Assembly: GCF_013256625.1 (NCBI RefSeq) | Contig: NZ_CP053908.1 | Location: 1,240,001-1,304,000, forward strand | Direction: 5' to 3' | Origin: Hymenobacter sp. BRD128 | GTDB lineage: Bacteria > Bacteroidota > Bacteroidia > Cytophagales > Hymenobacteraceae | DNA length: 64,000 nucleotides | In this document: positions 41,230-49,036 of the stretch, piece by piece | Layout: each line of letters starts with the position of its first letter | Numbering within the stretch: position 1 is the stretch's first letter | Notes under the pieces: model-generated | The model's input: only the letters and a program-made list of their open reading frames with translations | Told to the model about the DNA's origin: nothing | Databases searched by the model: none | Program-made: the position numbers and the translations under genes

Positions 41230-42822
41230 ATGGAAAATGCTATCTCCCGTCGGGCCTTTTTGACCAAAAGTGCAGCGCTCGGAGCCGGGGCGTATCCAGC
41301 TATTCTGGCGCTGAACCTGTTACCCGCTGCGCCCGTGCACGCCTTCGACCTGCGGGCAGGCAGTGGCCAGGGCAAGCACGTTATCGTGCTGGGTGGTGGC
41401 CTAGCCGGCCTGACGGCCGCCTACGAGTTGCGCAAGCTGGGCTACCGCTGCACCATCCTGGAGGCTCGGCAGCGAAGCGGCGGCCGCTGCTGGAGCGTGC
41501 GCGACGGCGTCACTACTACCGAAACGACCAATTCGCAGCAAACGGCAGTCTTTGATAAAGGACTGTATTTCAACGCCGGGCCTTCACGCATTCCGCATCA
41601 TCACCAGCTCAGCATGCACTATTGCAAGGAGCTAGGAGTGCCGCTGGAGGTGTATAACAACGTGAACGAGGGCAGCTACTACTTTGCCGAGGGCAAGGGA
41701 CCGCTGTCGAATAAAAAGGTGCGGGCCCGCGAGATTCACAACGACATGCGGGGCTACATGAGCGAGCTGCTAGCCAAAGTAGTAAGCCAGAATCAGATAG
41801 ATACTGCCCTTTCGGCCGAAGACAGTGCCAAAGTGCTGGAGTATCTGCGCGCCGAAGGTGGCCTCGACCTTGATAAGCTCTATAAAGCTTCGTCGCGGCG
41901 CGGCTATGCCGAAGCACCGGGCGCGGGCAACGTTGCCGGCAAGCTCAGCAACCCTCACCGGCTGACCGATATTGTGAGCTCGGGCCTGCTCGACCCCGAC
42001 TTCTACAACGTGGCCGAGTACACTTATGAGCTGCAAATGACTATGTTTCAAGCCGTGGGCGGCATGGACCGCATTGCCCAGGCCCTGGAAAAGCGCGTGG
42101 CCGACTGCCTTAAGCTGGGGGCTGAAGTAACCACCATCCAGAACCAGCCGCAGGGCGTGACGGTGACTTATACCGATGCGCAGGGCACTCACGCGCTGGC
42201 CGGCGACTTGTGCATCTGCACCCTGCCGCTGCCGGTGCTGAGCAACCTGACTCATAATTTCTCCGGCGATGTGAGCCGGGCCATCGACCGGGTGCCCTAC
42301 ATCCAGGTTGGTAAGATTGGCTTGCAGTTCAAGCGGCGCTTTTGGGAGGAGGATGAGCAGATTTACGGTGGCATTACGCACACTAACAATGAGTTGACGC
42401 AGATATTCTATCCGTCGTACGACTACCAGAGCCAGAAGGGCATCCTCATTGGCTACTATAATTTCAACGAGAAGGCCCAGCGGGTGGGGGAGCTGACCTA
42501 CGCCCAGCGCGAGCAGCTTGCGCTGCAAAAGGGTCAGCTCATTCACCCGCAGTACCCCAAAGAGTTTGAGCAGTCATACTCAGTGAGCTGGCACAAGCAG
42601 CCCCACAGCCTGGGCGGCTGGGCTTTGTACTCGCCCGAGGAGCGCCAGACTCTTTATCAGGCACTGCTCAGGCCCGAGGGCCACGTGTATTTCGCGGGCG
42701 AGCACACTACTTACCTCACCGCCTGGATGGCCGGCGCTTTCGAGTCGGCGCGCAGCGTGGTGGCGGCCGTGCACAGCCGCCTCAGCAACCAGCGCGTGAG
42801 CTACCCTACGGTTAAAAGCTAA
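41230..42822 (+). CDS. Tat-exported flavin monoamine oxidase/L-amino-acid oxidase family protein
   Basis: A 530-residue FAD-dependent amine oxidase. The N-terminus is a twin-arginine signal, SRRAFLTKSAALGAGAYPA, so the folded flavoprotein should cross the inner membrane. The dinucleotide motif VIVLGGGLAGLTAAYELRKL is at about 52-71, followed by EARQRSGGRCWSV; FNAGPSRIPHHH and the C-terminal FAGEHTTYLTAWMAGAFESA complete the amine-oxidase pattern. The enzyme oxidises an amine or L-amino acid with release of ammonia and peroxide; the substrate is not predictable. A second Tat-exported enzyme, an aminotransferase, starts 42 bp later. ATG 41230 is preferred over the TTG just before it. Confidence 0.87.
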   Translation: MENAISRRAFLTKSAALGAGAYPAILALNLLPAAPVHAFDLRAGSGQGKHVIVLGGGLAGLTAAYELRKLGYRCTILEARQRSGGRCWSVRDGVTTTETTNSQQTAVFDKGLYFNAGPSRIPHHHQLSMHYCKELGVPLEVYNNVNEGSYYFAEGKGPLSNKKVRAREIHNDMRGYMSELLAKVVSQNQIDTALSAEDSAKVLEYLRAEGGLDLDKLYKASSRRGYAEAPGAGNVAGKLSNPHRLTDIVSSGLLDPDFYNVAEYTYELQMTMFQAVGGMDRIAQALEKRVADCLKLGAEVTTIQNQPQGVTVTYTDAQGTHALAGDLCICTLPLPVLSNLTHNFSGDVSRAIDRVPYIQVGKIGLQFKRRFWEEDEQIYGGITHTNNELTQIFYPSYDYQSQKGILIGYYNFNEKAQRVGELTYAQREQLALQKGQLIHPQYPKEFEQSYSVSWHKQPHSLGGWALYSPEERQTLYQALLRPEGHVYFAGEHTTYLTAWMAGAFESARSVVAAVHSRLSNQRVSYPTVKS

Positions 42823-42864
42823 GTATTTTTCAGTCAATGGTTTAAATTTTACTTCTCTACGCTC

Positions 42865-44031
42865 ATGCAAGACCTGATGAACCGCCGAAGCTGGATAAAG
42901 TCGGGCGCGCTGCTAGCCGGCAGCGCGGCCCTGTTGCCCACGGGTTTGGACGCGCTGGCGGCCACCCGCCCCGCCGAGCGCCTCTCGCCGCTGGCTAGCC
43001 AGCTCACCGATGAGGAAGCCTTACTGGCCGCTCCGGTGCAGCTGCGCGCCCGGCTCTCGGCCAATGAAAACCCGTTTGGACCATCGGACAAGGCCAAGCA
43101 GGCCATCACGGATTCGCTCACGAGCTGTTACCAGTACCCGCTGCAGGCGCGCGACCTCATGCAAAAAATCGCGGATTTTGAGGGCCTGACGCCCGAGTAC
43201 ATTATGCTCGACGCGGGGTCTAGCCCGCTACTGCTGGCGGCGGCCATGCACTTTGGGCAGCAGGGCGCCATCATCACCGGCGACCCGTCGTATGCCGACC
43301 TGCCGCGCAAGGCCGAGAAGTTTAAGGCGCCCATCGTGGCCGTGCCCCTTACGGCCGATTACAAGCTGGACTTGGAGGCGATGGAAAAGAAAATCGACGG
43401 CCGCACCGCGCTCGTGTACCTCTGCAATCCCAACAACCCCACCGGCACCGTGCTCGACATGGCCAAGCTGAAGGCTTTCACGGCGCGGGTTTCCAAGAAA
43501 ACGCCCGTTTTTATCGACGAAGCCTATATTGACTACCTGCCCGACCCGCGCGGCTCGTCCTTGATGGATGCTGTGAAGCAGGGCCAGAACGTCATGGTAG
43601 CGCGCACCTTTTCCAAGCTCTACGGCTTTGCCGGCCTGCGCGTGGGCTACCTCGTGGCGCAGCCCGAAATGATTAAAACGCTGGCTCAGTACGCCGTAGG
43701 CCCGATGAGCATTTCGGCGCCGGCCATTCGGGCGGCGGTAGTGAGCTACCAGGACCAGGCCTACATGCAGGACGCGCTGAAGAAAACGCTGGCGTCCAAG
43801 CAGTTTCTCTACGACGTGCTCAAGCGCGAAGGGTACGAGTACATTCCGTCGGTTACCAACTTCGTGATGTTTCCCATCAAAATGGACGGCAAGCGCTTTG
43901 TGGAGGAAATGGGCAAGCGCGGCGTGAGCATCCGCAACTGGGAGTTTAATGGCAAGCAGTGGTGCCGCGTCAGCATCGGGCGAATGGATGAGATGCAGGC
44001 CTTCGCAGAGGCTTTCACGCAGGTGTCATAA
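42865..44031 (+). CDS. Tat-exported class I/II aminotransferase (HisC-like)
   Basis: A 388-residue fold-type I PLP enzyme of the histidinol-phosphate aminotransferase group. The N-terminus has a twin-arginine-like signal, NRRSWIKSGALLAGSAALLP. Conserved blocks are LSANENPFGPSDKA, YCNPNNPTGTV-type text (LCNPNNPTGTVLDM), FIDEAYIDY with its Asp-Tyr pair, and TFSKLYGFAGLRVGY with the Schiff-base lysine. CRVSIG supplies the carboxylate-binding Arg. Export as a folded cofactor-loaded enzyme is consistent with the Tat route. It is in an apparent operon with the Tat-exported amine oxidase. It is not likely to be the biosynthetic hisC, which would be cytoplasmic. Confidence 0.87.
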   Translation: MQDLMNRRSWIKSGALLAGSAALLPTGLDALAATRPAERLSPLASQLTDEEALLAAPVQLRARLSANENPFGPSDKAKQAITDSLTSCYQYPLQARDLMQKIADFEGLTPEYIMLDAGSSPLLLAAAMHFGQQGAIITGDPSYADLPRKAEKFKAPIVAVPLTADYKLDLEAMEKKIDGRTALVYLCNPNNPTGTVLDMAKLKAFTARVSKKTPVFIDEAYIDYLPDPRGSSLMDAVKQGQNVMVARTFSKLYGFAGLRVGYLVAQPEMIKTLAQYAVGPMSISAPAIRAAVVSYQDQAYMQDALKKTLASKQFLYDVLKREGYEYIPSVTNFVMFPIKMDGKRFVEEMGKRGVSIRNWEFNGKQWCRVSIGRMDEMQAFAEAFTQVS

Positions 44032-44052
44032 ATAACTGGTTCAGGGAAAATC

Positions 44053-44079
44053 CGTTTGTCATGCCGAGCATGACAAACG
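44053..44079. terminator. Hairpin between the aminotransferase and Hint genes
   Basis: Arms CGTTTGTCATGC and GCATGACAAACG with loop CGA, 21 bp after the aminotransferase stop. It lacks a strong T-run, so termination may be partial. It shares TCATGCCGAGC with the palindrome at 40310. Confidence 0.5.
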
Positions 44080-44095
44080 ATTTAAAATCAATTAC

Positions 44096-45088
44096 ATGCG
44101 CAACTATTTTCTCACGGCTAGCCTGTTGCTGCTTGGCAGCGGCGCGGCCCTGGCCCAACCCAACCCGCGCCCCCTCACGCTCGAAGAGTACCAGAAAGCC
44201 AAGGCCTTTCAAATCAAAGACCTGGACACCGAGAGCTACGTCAAGTTTGAGAACGCCTACGTGCTCGACCGCTACGAAGCCCGCAAACCCTACTTCATCA
44301 CCGGCGACGATGGCCTGAAGAAGCGCATCGACCTGTATAAGCTGGTGGCCAAAGCCGGGATGCAGGAAATCGGCACCATGATTTTCTACACCACTGAAAA
44401 CGGCAAGCGCTACCAGGCGCTGCTGCCCGATTTTACGGCCGACGGCAAGGTGTGGGAGAAGTACTTCGAGGACATCCACGCCATCGACAAGCAGGAGCCC
44501 AACTTCGTGCTCAAGCTGAGCTACGTGCTCTCGAAGGAGCTGAGCTTTCAGCAGTATAAGAACCTCAACCAGGGCAAGGACCTGCACGCCGAGGCCGGCC
44601 ACTACGGCAGCGACATCTGCTTTCCGGGCCACCAACTCGTGGCCTTGGCCGATGGCGGCCACAAGCCGCTGCGCGACATTGTGGCCGGCGACCGCGTGGC
44701 TTCCATCCACCCCGAAACCCGCCAGCTAGGCTTTGCCGAAGTGCAGGGGCTGACGGTGCACGCCGCCAAAAACTACGCCCTCACGCGCCTCGACGTGGTG
44801 GCCGTGCGCGAGCAGGCTAGCCAGGGGTCCACCCACGCGCACCTCGCCAGCCGGGTGCTGGAGGCCACGCCCAACCACCCGCTGCCCACTCTGGCCGGCC
44901 CCAAGCCCGCCGGCGAAGTAGCAGTAGGCGAGCAGATTCTCTGCCTCAACGCGCACACGCAGGCCTACGAGCCGCATACTGTGCTGCGTAAGCAGGAATA
45001 CGCAGGCGGCGAGCAGCCGGTCTACAATCTGGTGGCTAGCGAGGGCAGCACGTTCATCCTGAATGGCGTGCTGGTATTGCAGAAATAG
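44096..45088 (+). CDS. Exported protein ending in a Hedgehog-like Hint domain
   Basis: A 330-residue protein with a signal peptide (MRNYFLTASLLLLGSGAALA). Residues about 24-172 form a domain I do not recognise (LTLEEYQKAKAFQIKDLDTE; YFEDIHAIDKQEPNFVLKLS). From Cys175 a Hint (Hedgehog/intein) domain begins: CFPGHQLVALADGGHKPLRD then IVAGDRVASI, very close to the start of metazoan Hog domains. Block B is LEATPNHPL, giving the Thr258-x-x-His261 pair. The domain ends PVYNLVASEG, FILNGVLVLQK and stop, without the His-Asn pair and following residue needed for protein splicing. Hedgehog Hint domains also lack that Asn. Self-cleavage before Cys175 is therefore possible in principle. It follows the aminotransferase gene after a hairpin. 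Confidence 0.8.
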   Translation: MRNYFLTASLLLLGSGAALAQPNPRPLTLEEYQKAKAFQIKDLDTESYVKFENAYVLDRYEARKPYFITGDDGLKKRIDLYKLVAKAGMQEIGTMIFYTTENGKRYQALLPDFTADGKVWEKYFEDIHAIDKQEPNFVLKLSYVLSKELSFQQYKNLNQGKDLHAEAGHYGSDICFPGHQLVALADGGHKPLRDIVAGDRVASIHPETRQLGFAEVQGLTVHAAKNYALTRLDVVAVREQASQGSTHAHLASRVLEATPNHPLPTLAGPKPAGEVAVGEQILCLNAHTQAYEPHTVLRKQEYAGGEQPVYNLVASEGSTFILNGVLVLQK

Positions 45089-45111
45089 CCTGGCTAGCCC
45101 CCGCTAGCCAC

Positions 45112-45153
45112 AAAAAGAACGGGCGGCCTCTCGCGAGGCCGCCCGTTCTTTTT
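45112..45153. terminator. Bidirectional terminator with AAAGAACG arms
   Basis: Perfect 19-bp arms AAAAAGAACGGGCGGCCTC and GAGGCCGCCCGTTCTTTTT around TCGC, between the convergent Hint and desaturase genes. Confidence 0.85.
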
Positions 45154-45171
45154 AATGTGCCAGGTTGGCAA

Positions 45172-45945
45172 TTAAGCGGCCTGGGCCAGCTTTTTGGTGC
45201 GCTGCTTGGGCTGCACGTTCTTGCGCTTGATTTTGATGATGCGGGCCTTGTCCAGGGTCCAGATGGCCACGTAGGTGGGGTCAAACTCCCACCATTTTAC
45301 GCCGAAGTTGACGCGCATGGGCAGCTTGTGGTGGTTGTTCTGAAACAGCTCGCCGAATGCCAAGAAATCAAGCGCCAGCGTGTTCTTACTGTGGTCGTGG
45401 TTGTCGAAGTTCTGGTAGCCGTACTTGTGGCCGCCCCAGTTCACGATGGCGCCGTGGATGGGTCCCATCAGGAAGTGAATCGGCAGCAGCAGATACTGCC
45501 ACCAGGCGGTGGCAAACTGGATGTAGAACAGCACGTAGAGCGTGCCCCAGCCCAAGCGCGAGTACCACTTGTCGCCAAAGTCCTCCACGGCCTGCCACAC
45601 CGGGTAGTCGCCCTCGAAGCGCTCGGCCAGCTCGTACTTATTATTGAGCACGTCGTTGTAGATGTTCTTGGTCTTCCACATCATATCAAACGCGTTGTTG
45701 GAAAACAGCGGCGAGTGCGGGTCCAGCTCCGTGTCGGAGTAGGCGTGGTGCATGCGGTGCAGCAGCGCGTAGGCGCGCGGCGACAAAAACGAGCTGCCCT
45801 GGCAGATGTACGTGAAGAGGAAGAAGAATTTTTCCCAGAACTTGTTCATCGTAAACATTTTATGCGCCGCATAGCGGTGCAAGTAAAACGTCTGCGTGAA
45901 CAGCGACAGGTAATAGTGGGCAACGAAGAAAACCAGGATGACCAT
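45172..45945 (-). CDS. Fatty acid (acyl-CoA) desaturase family protein
   Basis: A 257-residue membrane di-iron desaturase. The three histidine boxes are HRYAAH (23-28), HRMHH (63-67) and NNHHK near 217-221, and hydrophobic pairs lie at about 1-20, 37-55 and 150-185. The enzyme inserts a double bond into an acyl chain, probably of the delta-9 type, and tunes membrane fluidity. It is shorter than eukaryotic stearoyl desaturases but normal for this bacterial group. I prefer ATG 45943-45945; an upstream start at 45990 adds 15 residues. A Lys-rich tail (KIKRKNVQPKQRTKK) ends the protein. Confidence 0.88.
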   Translation of the reverse strand: MVILVFFVAHYYLSLFTQTFYLHRYAAHKMFTMNKFWEKFFFLFTYICQGSSFLSPRAYALLHRMHHAYSDTELDPHSPLFSNNAFDMMWKTKNIYNDVLNNKYELAERFEGDYPVWQAVEDFGDKWYSRLGWGTLYVLFYIQFATAWWQYLLLPIHFLMGPIHGAIVNWGGHKYGYQNFDNHDHSKNTLALDFLAFGELFQNNHHKLPMRVNFGVKWWEFDPTYVAIWTLDKARIIKIKRKNVQPKQRTKKLAQAA

Positions 45946-46211
45946 TCGGTAATGAAGTAAACGTGAGGCGAGCGCCGCCCGCACAAGCATATTCGCGAGG
46001 GGCTTAGTTCAACCGTTAAGACAAAATTACGGCCGTTGTTTAGCCAGAATGACCCTGCGCTTGCACAATGCCATAATGTTACACTGCGCCCCGAAGCTGC
46101 GCTAGGCATTGTAAAGCAGCTTGGCTAGCCAAGAAGCCCCGCATGGTAATTCGCAGCGTAAACCTTACCAAGTACATACCAATTGCCGCGCGCCACGCGT
46201 TACGTAAGCCT

Positions 46212-47144
46212 ATGAAATACACTTTACTACTTGCGCTAGGGCTATGCTGGAGCACGGCGGCTCAGGCCCAGACAACTTTTGCCACGCTCCGCACCCAGGC
46301 CCTGGCGGCTTACCACAACAAGGAATACCGCGAGTCGGCCCAGCGGTATGAAGAAAGCTTTCGGCAGAAAGCAGCCCAGCCCACCGCAAGCGACTTCTAC
46401 AATGCGGCGTGCAGCTGGGCGCTGGCGGGCGAGGCCGCGAAGGCTTTCCAAAACCTCGACCGGGCTACCACCGCCGGTTGGGATGACATGACGCACCTCA
46501 AAACCGACAGCGACCTCACTGCCTTGCACCCCGATAAGCGCTGGGAACCCATGCTACGCAAGCTGCAAGCCACTGTGATACAAGCCGAAGCCAAGCTTAA
46601 TCAGCCACTAAAGCGTAAACTGGCCGAAATCCTGGAGTCGGACCAGGGGCTGCGCCGCCAGATAGCCCCCACGGAGGAAAAATACGGCTCCAAATCGCCC
46701 CAGATGGATTCGCTGTGGCGCCAGATGCAGCGCGCCGATGCCCGCAACCTGCCCCGCGTCATGGCTATCATCGACAAGTACGGTTGGCCTGGCACTAGCC
46801 TGGTGGGCCGTTCGGGCAGCCTGGCGGCCTTCCTCGTTATCCAGCATTCTAACCTGGCTACCATGCAGAAATACCTGCCCGTGATGCGCACAGCGGCCGC
46901 CAAGGGCGAAATGGCCAAGCAAAACCTGGCCCTGGTTGAAGACCGGGTGCTGACTTTTCAAAACAAACCGCAGATTTACGGCAGCCAGCTGCACTCCAAC
47001 CCGGACACGGGCAAAATCGAATTTCTGCCCATCGCTGACGAAGCGCACGTGGATGAGCGACGCGCCAGCATGGGCCTGGAGCCGCTAGCCGACTACGCCA
47101 AAAACTTCGGCCTCGACTACCGGCCGGTTTCTAAGCATCCCTAG
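46212..47144 (+). CDS. Exported DUF6624-family protein with TPR-like region
   Basis: A 310-residue protein with a signal peptide (MKYTLLLALGLCWSTAAQAQ). Residues about 25-110 are helical and TPR-like (ALAAYHNKEYRESAQRYEES; DFYNAACSWALAGEAAKAFQ). The C-terminal 190 residues match DUF6624: RRQIAPTEEKYG, IIDKYGWPGTSLVGRSGSLA, FLVIQHSN, and QNLALVEDRVL with QIYGSQL near the end. The family has no known function. ATG 46212 opens the signal peptide; an ATG 23 codons earlier is unlikely. Its stop overlaps the stop of the convergent RluA gene by sharing CTAG. Confidence 0.8.
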   Translation: MKYTLLLALGLCWSTAAQAQTTFATLRTQALAAYHNKEYRESAQRYEESFRQKAAQPTASDFYNAACSWALAGEAAKAFQNLDRATTAGWDDMTHLKTDSDLTALHPDKRWEPMLRKLQATVIQAEAKLNQPLKRKLAEILESDQGLRRQIAPTEEKYGSKSPQMDSLWRQMQRADARNLPRVMAIIDKYGWPGTSLVGRSGSLAAFLVIQHSNLATMQKYLPVMRTAAAKGEMAKQNLALVEDRVLTFQNKPQIYGSQLHSNPDTGKIEFLPIADEAHVDERRASMGLEPLADYAKNFGLDYRPVSKHP

Positions 47145-47863
47145 CCAGCCGGCTCGTTATAAAAGGCCCGCGCGGCATCCCAGTGCGGGGCGTCGGGCAG
47201 AGGTGCCACAAAGGTCATAGCTTCTTTGGTAACCGGGTGCTGCAATTCGAGCTGGCGGGCGTGCAGCGCGATGCTCACGTCGGGCAGCGGGTTGAGGAAG
47301 CCGTACTTCACATCGCCGACAATAGGGGTGCCCAGGCCCGTAGCCAGCTGCACCCGAATCTGGTGCGGGCGGCCCGTTACGGGGTTCACTTGCAGCAGAT
47401 AGCGGTTGGCAGCGGGGCCCAGCAGCTCGTAGCTCAGCTCGGAGCGCTGACCCTGGCCGTGCTTGTCGGTGTAGGCCTTCGTGACGTTGCGCATGGGGTC
47501 CTTCACCAGCCAGTGCACCAGCTTGCCCTGCTCGGGCACGGGCGGCTTGCCGGTGAGGGCCCAGTAGGTTTTCTGCATCTGGCTGTCGCGGAACATCTCG
47601 TTCAGGCGGCTCAGAGCCTTGCTGGTTTTGGCTAGCACCACGATGCCCGACACCGGCCGGTCGATGCGGTGGGCCACGCCCACGAAGGCGGCGCCGGGCT
47701 TTTTATACTTGAATTTCAGGTATTCCTCGGCTTTTTTGGAAAGCGGCTCGTCGCCGGTTTCGTCGCCCTGCACCAGAATGCCGGCGGGCTTATTAATCAC
47801 CAACAGGTGATTGTCTTCAAAAATAATTTCCCGGCCTTCGGCCCACAGGTTCGGACGATTCAC
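47141..47863 (-). CDS. RluA-family pseudouridine synthase
   Basis: A 240-residue enzyme that isomerises uridine in structured RNA. The catalytic motif HRIDRPVSGIVV (with the essential Asp) lies at about 66-77. The N-terminal strand IIFEDNHLLVINKPAGILVQ, then QKTYWALTGKPP, VNPVTGRPHQIRVQLA and PIVGDVKYG complete the RluA/RluC/RluD core. No S4 domain precedes it, so it belongs to the short RluA-like branch. RNA target (rRNA or tRNA) cannot be assigned. Translation begins with GTG at 47861-47863. It converges with the DUF6624 gene, the two stops overlapping in a single CTAG. Confidence 0.9.
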   Translation of the reverse strand: MNRPNLWAEGREIIFEDNHLLVINKPAGILVQGDETGDEPLSKKAEEYLKFKYKKPGAAFVGVAHRIDRPVSGIVVLAKTSKALSRLNEMFRDSQMQKTYWALTGKPPVPEQGKLVHWLVKDPMRNVTKAYTDKHGQGQRSELSYELLGPAANRYLLQVNPVTGRPHQIRVQLATGLGTPIVGDVKYGFLNPLPDVSIALHARQLELQHPVTKEAMTFVAPLPDAPHWDAARAFYNEPAG

Positions 47864-48072
47864 GCAGCAAGAAGCCGCAGCGCACGCTGCGGGAAAAATA
47901 ATCTGTTCGCCAAAAAATAGCTAGCGGCCCGCCCGCGCTGGGGCGGGTTTGTTCAGCGTGACTACCCGAACGAATGGCTTGCTGGTCGCGAAGGTAAGAA
48001 CCCGCGGCCAACGGAGAGTCTTAATCCGCCGCCGAGCAGTGCAGAAGCAAGGGTAAATTCTTGCTTAACAGA

Positions 48073-48888
48073 CTAATAGCCTTCTTCCTTGCTCGGAAAT
48101 TCGCGATTTTTTACGTCGGCCACGTAGTGCTGCACAGCGGCAGTCATGATGTCGTGCAGCTCGGCGTAGCGCCGCAGAAAGCGCGGCTTAAACTCCTTGG
48201 TGATGCCGAGCACGTCGTGCACGACCAGCACCTGGCCATCTACGTCGGGGCCGGCGCCGATGCCAATAACCGGGATGGTGAGCTCCTCGGCCACGCGCTT
48301 GGCTAGGGCCGCCGGAATCTTTTCCAGCACCAGCCCGAAGCAGCCGATTTCCTGGAGCAGGTGGGCGTCTTCAATCAACTTGTTGGCCTCGGCTTCTTCC
48401 TTGGCGCGCACGTTGTAAGTGCCAAATTTATAGATACTTTGGGGCGTAAGGCCAAGGTGACCCATCACCGGAATGCCGGCCGTGAGAATGCGCACGATGC
48501 TGTCCTTAATTTCGGCCCCGCCTTCGAGCTTGATGCCGTGGCCGCCGCTTTCTTTCATGATGCGGATGGCCGAGCGCAGCGCCTCGCTGCTGTTGCCCTG
48601 GTACGAGCCAAAAGGCATATCGACCACCACAAAGGCGCGTTTTACGGCGCGCACCACGCTCTGGGCGTGGTAAATCATCTGGTCAAGGGTGATGGGCAAG
48701 GTGGTTTCGTGGCCCGCCATCACATTGGAGGCCGAGTCGCCCACAAGCAGTACATCCACGCCGGCGCCGTCCAGAATCTGGGCCATCGAGTAGTCGTAGG
48801 CCGTGAGCATGGAGATTTTTTCGCCCCGCTGCTTCATGGCCAGCATCTGGTGGGTAGTTACGAGCTTGACTTCTTTGTGCTGCGACAT
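48073..48888 (-). CDS. panB: 3-methyl-2-oxobutanoate hydroxymethyltransferase
   Basis: A 271-residue TIM-barrel enzyme that transfers a hydroxymethyl group from methylene-tetrahydrofolate to 2-oxoisovalerate, giving ketopantoate for CoA synthesis. Conserved parts are [56 protein letters not shown] and [15 protein letters not shown]. The active-site Glu lies in [10 protein letters not shown] 48886-48888 fits the family start. The 209 bp upstream of the RluA gene and this gene's stop contain a short GC hairpin but no other feature. panC and panD are not in this window. Confidence 0.95.
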   Translation of the reverse strand: MSQHKEVKLVTTHQMLAMKQRGEKISMLTAYDYSMAQILDGAGVDVLLVGDSASNVMAGHETTLPITLDQMIYHAQSVVRAVKRAFVVVDMPFGSYQGNSSEALRSAIRIMKESGGHGIKLEGGAEIKDSIVRILTAGIPVMGHLGLTPQSIYKFGTYNVRAKEEAEANKLIEDAHLLQEIGCFGLVLEKIPAALAKRVAEELTIPVIGIGAGPDVDGQVLVVHDVLGITKEFKPRFLRRYAELHDIMTAAVQHYVADVKNREFPSKEEGY

Positions 48889-49036
48889 GGGGCCGGGAAA
48901 TGGGTTTGGGGGCGCAAAGCTGGCGACAATTTTTGGAACTGCGCGGCGAAGGGAACGCCCGGTACCGGTTTGGCATAGTGACGCGGGGCAACAAATTACG
49001 AACTTTCGTGTTTGCCCAATTCACTCACTCTCCTGC

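Noticed and set aside
41926..41943. A GGCAACGTTGCCGGCAAG stretch resembling the pectin element core
   Set aside because: It lies inside the amine oxidase coding sequence, fits the protein (GNVAGK) and lacks the rest of the 28-bp element.
47864..48072. Possible tRNA or small RNA between the RluA and panB genes
   Set aside because: A GC hairpin is present but no tRNA arms, no TTCGA loop pattern and no clear promoter.
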